64,000 nt of DNA from Armillaria gallica (taxonomy: Eukaryota; Basidiomycota; Agaricomycetes; Agaricales; Physalacriaceae): the NCBI GenBank assembly GCA_037576215.1, contig JBANDB010000006.1, positions 310,001 through 374,000 on the forward strand. The letters are read 5' to 3'. Each line of letters opens with the position of its first letter. The first letter of the stretch is position 1. Below, in pieces: positions 55,952 to 64,000 of this stretch. Made by a program: the position numbers and the translations under genes. The notes below the pieces were generated by a model that was given only the letters and a program-made list of their open reading frames with translations, made no database searches and was not told the DNA's origin.

Positions 55952-57507
55952 ATGTTGAAGCGAACCCGTAGTCTGTCATGCCCCCTCCCTCTCTCCTATT
56001 CGAAGCGCGTGCGCTTGGATTCAATCCATGGTTATGTCGTCACCATGTTCCCACGGTTTTCCTTGCGGAAACTCCCCCGTCTACCCATAGAAATATGGAC
56101 GGAAGTGTTGAACTTTGCTGTCCTGCATCACGGTTGTTGTGGCGGACGCAGAGATTTCTGCTTTTACTGTGCCAAAAATTTTTCTCTCATCTCACGTCTC
56201 TTCCACGATATCGCCCAAAGACTTGTCTTATCCGTGGTGACTATTCACTGTGGAGAAAACAATATGTTTGGGTCGTCTCCTTCTGTCCTTGCTGCACACA
56301 ACGCCCAAGAAGCCCTAGACTTCTTTGGCAGACCCCAAAATGCGAGTCTGATATGATTTGTGAAATCCTTATCGGTTTTAGGCCTTTATCCACCACCCCA
56401 CGATACCTACGACAAAGCCAAGAATGTTGTGCTTCAGCTTATCTCGTCGTTCAGATATGTGGAGACCATAGAATTCGACGCCGTCACTATCGACTTCCTT
56501 CCTCTTTTCATGGCTGAATACCCCCATGTGAAGAATATCCGCCTGGTCAACTGTCGGTTCTCCTTCTCCACCCTGAATATCTTTGTCTCTTATTTCAAGG
56601 TACTCGACATGCTTATATTCGATTCTCCAAGCTGGCCACTATCAGCAAATTCGGCATTCAACATGCTGGTACAGAACGCTGGTCAGGAACATGGACGTAG
56701 TTTGGTTGTTGGACATTGTGATACATCATACACCAAAATTCGGTGTCTGGTGTTCCATGGCATGTCCTCGCATATTGCTCTTGATTGGATGGGTTCATCA
56801 GAGGCCTTTTTTGATGCGCAAACGGTGTCTGCTATAGAGATTGAACACTGTATTGATCTCAGTGGCCTTCTGGCAATTTTGTCCGGAGGTGTTCCCAACT
56901 TACAATGCCTCAAAGTGGTCAACTGGGGTAAACTTTCCTCATGCTATGTCTCTGCATCATATGCTAATTGAAGCAATCCTTTCTAGATGAAGCAGACGTA
57001 ATCTCCTTGGAACACCTCCTGCGCTTAGAGAGCCTGACACTCTCTACGCATTTGGTGGATGCTCACCACATATCTTATGCCATTGATTCCCTACTGTCTC
57101 CCTCCAACATCTCCAGTCTCTGTATCGTTCTTGAAGCATTTGCTGATGAACATGATACCTTGGCTCCAGCCTCATTTGTGCAACTTTCTGGTGCTCTGGC
57201 TGCCAAAGCCCCGCATCTACAACGATTTGAACTGATATTCCAATGGCTCAGATTTGTCCCCATCGACATGTTCATTTCACTTGCTAGAGCAAGCCTATAC
57301 ATTTTCCAAGATCTGCCGATTTCTATCATTGCTAGGGCATCTCCCGAGACTATGAGACAGAGTCTGACGATTGACGTTCTTGAACCTGATGAACAAGAGC
57401 TGGTTCGGGCTCCTGTAAATGGATACACTGTCAGAACGTGGCAGTGTCTTGTTCACAATCATGACCGACATGATAATATGCATGTCCAGGGTATTGTTCT
57501 GCACTAG
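55952..57507 (+). pseudogene. F-box/LRR gene C with an in-frame TGA
   Basis: Starts MLKRTRSLSCPLPLSYSKRV. The F-box is RLPIEIWTEVLNFAVLHHGC, then KNFSLISRLFHDIAQRLVL. Exons 55952-56927 and 56987-57507 join in frame at VVNWDEADVISLEHLLRL. A TGA at 56354-56356 splits NAQEALDFFGRPQNASLI from FVKSLSVLGLYPPPHDTYDK in the same frame; Arg (CGA) there would read naturally. LRR-like repeats continue to the end HDNMHVQGIVLH. A 36-nt GTCTGA...TTTTAG segment covering the TGA has intron-like borders and a length divisible by three, but is very short and has a poor donor. Either the gene is a recent pseudogene or a minimal intron rescues it. Confidence 0.65.
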
Positions 57508-59134
57508 GTTCTTATGATTCTTGAAAAGCATAAAGTATGATGGACATATTTTATTATGGCAATACTTTACTTACTACTTGATAGGGACCGTTGCCAGTAC
57601 GACACGTATTACCACTACTACCACTACCTACTTGAACATGCTTTGCAATTTACTACGTAACTTATGGCATGAACAAGACCATCAGCTTGAAGCTCGCAGC
57701 GCTTGTTATAGATAATCAATGGCCTGACATATTTGCATGCTACACGGATGAAAATGTTCTTGTCGCATTCCCCTTACCCTGAAGTGTTGTTACCTTGACC
57801 TTGTCGTGAACAAACGATCTCAACGTGGAAATTGAAACCTGCTGATTTCGCTGTAAGGCTGGGAAACTTGGTGTAAACCAAAGATATGTCTCCTGGCGAA
57901 TTCTTTTGAATGCAAGAGAGGCTTCAAGGATTCTGACAGATGTGTGCTGGATTAATTGAAACGAATGAAACGGTAATTATGATTTAATGATTAGGAAGAT
58001 GTTTTGGTGCACAGCCTGTACTGGATGTGCACATCGCGTCATTTTCACTTTGGTTTCGTCTCTTCCTTCGTGGATTTGTTCGTTCGACCTCCGATTTTGC
58101 TTTGGCGAGTTCGCACTGATCTCGTATAATACGTCTGTGGGGTTTTCAAATATGCCGATGTATGAATAAATGCCTCGGTGCTGGCGTGCACCCGTCAACA
58201 AAATTTCAAACTCAGAATGCAACTTTCGCTTGAGCCGTGAATTAAACGTCTCTTTGCTTCCTGCTTTTCTTTATAACTGGTGCTGATGGCACTGGAGACG
58301 CTCGGTTAACTTTGCTGACTCTCTGGGATATTGCTTGATGTGTTAGATATATAACCTTTGAGTTGGCAACTATCGGAGACGCTTGGGTAACTTTCCCGAC
58401 TCTCTGTATTTAGTTCAGCCAATTCAGTCTGAGCCAGAGATGTTAATAATGCTTCTTTATCTTGCACTTACAACATCAGCCAGCTATGACAATTGTGCCG
58501 TTTATTCATCTGAGGTGGCACGTAGGGTCAAACGGGTGGTTATGTGCCTGGCCAAGCGATCATTAGGCAAATCTTCTATAGGGCATTGGCCACTTTATGA
58601 CACGTAAATTTCTAGGTCCAATATATGCCGCTCTAGGCCACAGTCATTGAGACCGAGCAGGATGTAACAAGCTTGTAGTTTTCTCACCGTGTTGCTCAAG
58701 ATGGACTGCCAGGTACGTTGTTTTCTATCTTATATATTATTTGTAGCTAACTTACGTTGTACTCTCATTAATCAGATAGCTGCGTACCCTGCAAAACTTT
58801 ATTACTTCCGACATCGACTCACCACGGACTTATATATCGCCATATCCAGGGCCATATAGAGCCGTGGGCCAGAAATTTTTGACACGCATGGCAGTGCGCA
58901 CTTGATAGCCGCTCGTTCCCAGGTCACATGATGTGGAATGGGAGAATCCGACCAGCATGGATTCAGCTTGTCAAACATGTGTAAATAGTTTGCTGGTGTT
59001 TCTTCGTCTGAGCTTCCACTACAAGCTCAATGCCTTCGTTTTACGAGGCATGAATTTACAGAATGTCTTCGTTTTATGAGACATATACTATAGTTTGATC
59101 AAGAACATGAGCAAATGCAGTTTTAAGCGGTAAA
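57508..59134. other. Intergenic, gene-poor
   Basis: No gene recognised. A related ~30-bp phrase (GGAGACGCT..GGTAACTTT..GACTCTCTG) occurs at about 58292 and 58375, 83 bp apart. Two copies of a motif complementary to CCTCGTAAAACGA lie at about 59033-59050 and 59066-59083. Confidence 0.4.
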
Positions 59135-60333
59135 TTATGCAGCAGAAATTTTTTGTCCATGCGCCTCTGTCAGTAATGGTAGACTGTCCCGCATCCACTT
59201 TCTTCATACTGCAGCCCCATCGCAACGTCTCACTGTCATGCTAGCAAACTCCTCTGGGTCAGTGCAATCAACAATGACATGGTCAAATGCGACCATTGTG
59301 CTATTTGCAATTTCTGTCTGCAAAGCAAGTACAATGCTCTGCAGCGCCGCATGGGTCATTGTCGAGATGCCTTCAGTAGCAACGGATAATCCAGTCTCAT
59401 CGACTGTGAGAGTCAGGTTGCGGAGATAAATCAAGTGACTCAAGTCTAGCACAACGGTAGTGTGTAGTTCTTCGCCAACTAGTTGGTCTAGGTGAGCGTT
59501 CTGAGATCTGAGAATTTGTATAGTGTACTTACAAGTTATCTTAAGGCCTAGCGCAACTGTTTGAGGCGCCCTCAATAATACTTTGTTCATGACATTGATG
59601 CCATGTTTATCGGAAATCGTTAGATCCAGATGTTGCAGGCGATCAAATTCAATGTCCTTCAACCATTGATAGTCCAAGGGGAGGCCTGGGAAGTCTCCTT
59701 CACCATCTGCCGCAAATTCAAACGATAAAAGGTGTGAAAAGAAGGCACGAGCGTTGGACGTCAATTTGGTTTGATCAACCGATGTATTATTGCCACTAGG
59801 TATCGCCAAGTTGTCGAGGTTTAGCTGCGCTATTTAAATCAAGGTGAGGTTTTGAACAGTACCATGTAACCATCAACTCACCAAGCATGTTAAAGACATT
59901 TGCTGACAACCATGAATTTTCGAACCGTAATGATGTGAACGAAGTCAGGCGCGAAAAGAGTGTCGGTATAAAAGGGCATGGGATCACAAAGAGGAAATCT
60001 TTGAGCACCATCTTCTCTGTTCGAGGAAGCAGATCAAGCACTCGAGTGACACTAGTAAAGTGTTTCTCAGGGAGTGAGAGCGCAAACGCATGTAATACGA
60101 TCATTTCGACGTGGGCGACATGTCTTGAATCTCGTTCAAGGATGCTGGCAATAACAGAAGGGTGTTGGTTTGGGTCTGCAGATCCTGGGACCATAGTCAG
60201 TGTGTTCCAATGGCTGGCTGAGCGTGTCAAGTACATTGGTCGACAAGAGACTGAGCAGAGGTGCAGTCATAAATTATTAACATTGATTTATGACGTTCTG
60301 TATAGTTTCATCGGTTTGCAAAGGCCGTTTCAT
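59135..60333 (-). pseudogene. F-box/LRR gene D (paralogue of gene A) with in-frame TGA and frameshift
   Basis: Paralogue of the plus-strand gene at 44600. It begins MKRPLQTDETIQNVI at 60333, similar to MRKPPPQETMDEIVE; the frame is then lost (TAATAA) and recovers as LHLCSVSCRPMYLTRSASHW. Introns keep the frame at FNMLG / AQLNLDNLAI and LGLKIT / YQLVGEELHTT. The apparent end is a TGA at 59206-59204 (...VRRCDGAAV), but the same frame continues RKWMRDSLPLLTEAHGQKIS to TAA at 59137-59135. This matches the end of gene A (SRWCIENCFPIMRGAYGMKV). A possible further TGA precedes LHLCSV. Repeat motifs downstream match those 3' of gene A, so the two copies arose by segmental duplication. Decayed F-box gene. 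Confidence 0.7.
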
Positions 60334-61519
60334 GTCTTTCCAGAACGCCTGCGATGTGGTCGGACGCGCAGGTCATTAAGGGGGTCACGCTTCTATTTTT
60401 TTACATTCTAAAGTCCCTGGCGTGGCGTCGGCATAATCCCCAACTAGTTTCACAACCGGTTGTACCATTGATCGTCTGATAGACTTGACCAGTCTCACCG
60501 CTGCCAGTTGATGATCAATGTGAGCCGTGGATACGACTGGAACTTCACATAATGATCAGATGCTCCCTTACCGACAAACTTTCCTGTGACTTATTCCACC
60601 TTTTATACTTATGTGACAGCAGTTCCCACTCTATCTGATTGCCTTATCAGAAATTGAGACATACTCAACTCGTGCCTCAACGCGTCAATCCAGATTAACC
60701 AGCATTTACGCAGGAATGTCGGATGAAATTCCTTATTCTCAAATCATGCTGTCATGATCAGATTTATCCCTGGACTGTAACGATTCTCACCGTCTTTGCA
60801 GGGTGGTCTTGCTGTCAGAGCGGGCTCCATTGCCGAAACCGCAAGTCATTTCTGGTCAATGCGCAATACATGCTTTTCAATTCAATGAGCGCATCAATAG
60901 ATTCTATGTTTTCCATATGCATTCTACCCTGAGTCATGTCCTGTAACCATTTCTCTCTAGAACATGCGCTCTTTGAGATCGCCGTGATTATCCCTTGGCT
61001 TGGGTGTTCTTAACACCCGAAATATGACCAAAGATCCGTTACGTTTGCACTATTATTCTTCCCATCTGCAGAAATTTCGCTTTACCGAGATGAACGATAA
61101 TCTAGGCGCCTATGTCTGCCCTCATTTCTCTTGCAAACCTGAAAGCAAAGTGCGGAGAGCGGCTTTAATAATGTCCCACCACTCTCCTTGCATACGGTAT
61201 AAAAATGAGACCGTATTGCACTTGTAAAAGCCACCATTGACAATGCGCACTACTATGATCCGTCTTCCATTTCGCTCGACACAATCTGGCAAGTCATATA
61301 ATGCCCATAATATGTATTGATATTGATATGCTTTTAGCAATGCCAGCAAGAAAAGACCGACATATAATGTCAGGGTTAACTCTCAAAATTCTATTAGAGA
61401 GTGCTGCCTGCGCTTCATCCAGAATGGTTTCATCGGTTTTAAAGGCTGTTACTTTCAATATCAGAGTAAGCAACGAATCTGTTTGAAGTTTCCTACGACT
61501 CCTGACTGAATTTCCAGGG
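60334..61519. other. Unresolved stretch before the Helitron
   Basis: Several short open frames overlap around 60718-60930 (one starts MSDEIPYSQIMLS and meets a TGA) and around 61301-61486. No family or consistent splicing could be recognised. It may be decayed mobile-element or captured-gene sequence. Confidence 0.3.
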
Positions 61520-62006
61520 CAACATCAACAGCCAACAACAGCAGGAGGTGCCTGGAGGTTACACCGCCCATCCCGCCACATTTGTGTGGCGCCCGCTGAG
61601 CCAGCTCTTGCTCAGGGCAGATCGGCCTCCATCTTATGATGGTCACGAATCGAGTACCAAACAGCAATTCGCTGTCACTGTTGTGACTCCGAACATTGCT
61701 GGTAGAAATACCGATGCGGCGGGTGCCTTGGCAAATGGGCTCGTCCAGTTTGTCGTGGCATATTTCTCCTTCAATAAGGCAGATCTTAAAATAATCGGCA
61801 TATCCTACCAGCTGGATACAACGTATGGAGTAGCGGTAGTCATACTACAGGGAGGGTCCGCAATATATCAAAGAATAAAAGCATTGGCAGACGCCAATGC
61901 TACATCACCATTCCGTGACGCTTTTGAGACCTACCATGGTGGGGAGACGGCATATTCTCCCCATCATCTGTATGCGCAGTTACTACAAGCGGAGCTGATA
62001 TCGAGG
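61520..62006 (+). CDS. Hypothetical exon upstream of Helitron gene
   Basis: After a CTGAC...TTTCCAG acceptor at about 61503-61519, the frame runs GNINSQQQQEVPGGYTAHPA, TFVWRPLSQLLLRADRPP, then VTVVTPNIAGRNTDAAGALA, and YQLDTTYGVAVVILQGGSAI. It ends near ELISR at a possible donor (AGGTCAGTT at about 62005). The alternation of strands and helices looks like real coding sequence rather than chance, but the start exon was not found and no family was recognised. Being directly upstream of the Helitron Rep/helicase start, it could be a neighbouring host gene or a captured fragment. Confidence 0.3.
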
Positions 62007-62204
62007 TCAGTTTCATCTTCTTACACGTTTGAATCTTTATTCACACTGAACATAGGGACTTGATCATGACGTATTAAGTTATTTTTTTAATGAGCTTTGC
62101 CGCGGCGGCAATCTATTCATTCCTTTTGCTTTATTTACAGTATCTGTAAAATTGCTTATAATCACTACCTTCTTTTACACCGTATCTCTTGTCTACCTCT
62201 CATC

Positions 62205-64000
62205 ATGTCCAAAACCAGAGACCTCCTCTTTCATGATGGCACACCGCTCGACTCTGAGTTCCATTTTTTCAAAATGCCAGAGCTCATCAGTATTGTCCAT
62301 CCAATATCGTACTTGACGACTGAGCTCAAAAGGTCGAAACTCAAGTTGTACCAGCATATTGTCGGCAGATCAGTTTTGGAGCAGGAAACCATACGTGAGG
62401 CAGCTCGGAAGGAGACGGGAAAGGGTCGAAAGAGGAAGAGAATGGATGCGGACGGAAACGGAAGAGGTGGTCGCCGAAAAAAGGCTCGCATGGCTGATGG
62501 ATCTACTGTTCAATCTTGCCGCTTTGCGGAAGATAGCTCTGGAGTTTCCAACCATGAAGATACAGATGATTTATGCGAAGGATCTTTCTTGAGTAGTGCC
62601 ACTCAGGAAATTCGAAAACAATGTATCGAGATGTACATTGAACGAACTGGAAATGCAGCATTGTCGCAATCAGTATGCATGGTCTGTGCCCAGATCAATT
62701 TCCAACAGCAGATGTCGGAAATCAGTGTCGATGACATTCCAAACAGGCATCTGCTTCACCCAGCTCATCCGCATCCTCACCACATCTTAACAGATAGCAT
62801 GCTACTTTATGAAGATGCAGTCAATGGCAACAGAGGCTACATATGTTATGGATGTATGCAGCAGTTGGAGAAGGCAAAGATTCCATCTTTTTCGCTTGCA
62901 AATGAAATGTGGATAGGGCATGTACCTCACTGTATCTCTATATTAACTCTCCCTGAGAGAGTCCTCATTGCTCAACATCTGCCATGTTCGTATCTCATCA
63001 AACTCTATCCCAAGTCTGGTCATGCCGAACGCTGGGAAAAGGATGATGCACTATACTCTGCCTTAAAAGGGAACGTCTGTACGCATCCTTTAAATGTCAA
63101 TTATGTGGCAGGGCTAGTTGCAGGTGAAGTTATGCCTCTTAACGTTCAGGTTTTGTCTGCAGTAATTGGTGTCACTTTTGTTACTCCAAGAGGTTCTGTC
63201 CAGCCATCAATACCAGGTACCATGTTAGACGTTCAAAGAAATTGTGTAGCTGAAGCATTGCGGTGGCTAAAGGAGAATAATCCACTATATCATGATATCT
63301 ATATATCGTCGGAGCGGTTGGGACTACTTCCAGAAGGTGGTATTCCCAAAGAAATTTTGGCAACAGCACGTTACTCTCATGACATGGCTGGATTAGCCAG
63401 TGAACAGGATGGTTATGTTCCAGATCAAGATGGAGATGAAGACTTTGGTTCGTCGCTAACTTTATATTATAGCAAAATTACTCATGCTTTTTTTCAGTTC
63501 ATGATAAAAATGTTCTCCCTGTGTATGATTCTGGTGATCCTAGATTTATTCGTGTGGAAGACGAGCGTGACGAGACAGAAATCAATGTAGATCCTGGTAG
63601 ATATTCTTGTTTATAAATACGCTGTTCAAAGTCTCATGTTGGATAAGGTGTTTTTCTTCTGCATGCAAATGGCATGATTGATGCAAATGGCGACAATATT
63701 CCAGACCAAGACATCATGACCCATGCGTTAGCAAATATGGCGCAAGATCCAAATGTCAAACCAGAGAAAAAATATCTTATTCAACATGGGAGCGCATTTG
63801 TCAACGAGTATGGTCGAGTTGATGAGATTACAGGAGAGAGAACCGATGGTGGACCTTTGAATCCCAATCACTTGTTAGGCGCCTTTCCGTGGTTGTTTCC
63901 GTATGGGAAGGGGGGTTTTGAAGTTGCGCGGCCTGTCAATGTGACTTATGAACATCATTCACAATGGGCATTGCAATATGCAGACCGAAGATTTCGCAAG
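62205..64000 (+). mobile_element. Helitron Rep/helicase gene, 5' part (runs off the window)
   Basis: Start ATG 62205 (MSKTRDLLFHDGTPLDSEFH). Exons 62205-63447, 63498-63596 and from 63648 join in frame and are open to the window end. The N-terminal region has a basic nuclear-localisation-like stretch (GKGRKRKRMD, GRRKKARMADG) and a Cys-pair zinc-binding segment (CMVCAQ ... CYGCMQQLEK). Then come the phrases of agaric Helitron proteins: IPSFSLANEMWIGHVPH, LTLPERVLIAQHLPCSYLIK, EALRWLKENNPLYHDIYI and, in the third exon, LLGAFPWLFPYGKGGFEVAR, the start of the Helitron-helicase-like domain. The Rep HUH motif and the PIF1-like helicase should lie beyond 64000. Helitrons are rolling-circle DNA transposons. 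The frame is undamaged so far, so the element may be young. Confidence 0.85.

Noticed and set aside
44795..56356. UGA recoding or programmed readthrough in the accessory genes
   Set aside because: Core genes in the same window end at TGA (permease, amine oxidase, hydrolase), and the bases after the internal TGAs vary (G, C, G, G, T) with no common readthrough context. Decay of CGA codons is simpler.
58292..58405. Two ~30-bp similar phrases as a regulatory array
   Set aside because: Only two imperfect copies, no gene nearby; not enough to call.
1..64000. CRISPR array, operon structure, integrated phage, viral element or rRNA genes
   Set aside because: The DNA is eukaryotic with spliced genes; no regularly spaced direct repeats with unique spacers, no phage or viral genes and no rRNA sequence were seen.

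Overview
The window is nuclear DNA from a filamentous basidiomycete, most likely an Agaricomycete. Almost every real gene is broken by GT-AG introns of about 45-60 nt. The core genes have fungal orthologues: COX6, a Gcn4/CPC1-type bZIP factor, an M17 leucine aminopeptidase, ribosomal protein L28e, a forkhead factor, an APC-family permease and a copper amine oxidase. The rest is typical of mushroom accessory DNA: F-box/LRR proteins, a RecQ-like helicase fragment, a large orphan agaric protein, a TET/JBP-like dioxygenase and a Helitron. All coordinates and splice sites were read by eye from the sequence; no search was run.

Layout. Positions 1-32.7 kb are mostly gene-dense core genome: COX6 (-), bZIP factor (+), leucine aminopeptidase (+), DUF2235/Tle1-like hydrolase (-), L28e (+), a small nuclear-type protein (-), two tandem F-box paralogues (+), a decayed APC15-like relic (-), a secreted LEA2-like protein (-), a LysM membrane protein (+), an intron-containing tRNA-Phe, a forkhead factor (-), an amino-acid/GABA permease (-), a copper amine oxidase (+) and an unknown conserved protein (-). 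Positions 32.7-44.2 kb are sparser: small unknown proteins, a RecQ helicase fragment, a Pro/Ser-rich nuclear-type protein with CTD-like repeats, and a 2OG-Fe(II) dioxygenase. Positions 44.2-64 kb are accessory DNA: several F-box/LRR genes or pseudogenes, a roughly 1,060-residue orphan protein with an internal duplication, a near-perfect 2-kb palindrome that truncates an F-box gene, a tRNA-like (SINE-like) head, and the first half of a Helitron Rep/helicase gene that runs off the right edge.

Main observations. (1) In the 44.6-60.3 kb region at least six coding sequences or exons are interrupted by an in-frame TGA, with recognisable coding continuing in the same frame afterwards. All six are TGA and each could be a former CGA (Arg), the pattern expected from C-to-T change at CpG (methylation-driven or RIP-like). 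A TET/JBP-like dioxygenase gene lies just beside this region. (2) The 51531-53486 palindrome has roughly 900-bp arms built of about 140-bp degenerate tandem units and would give a long double-stranded RNA if transcribed. (3) Two otherwise well-preserved core enzymes carry disabling indels: the aminopeptidase lacks about 20 nt in a conserved segment, and the amine oxidase has a 2-nt frameshift. These may be real null alleles or assembly errors. (4) Two introns in unrelated genes appear to use the same GC-AG donor, GCGCGT.
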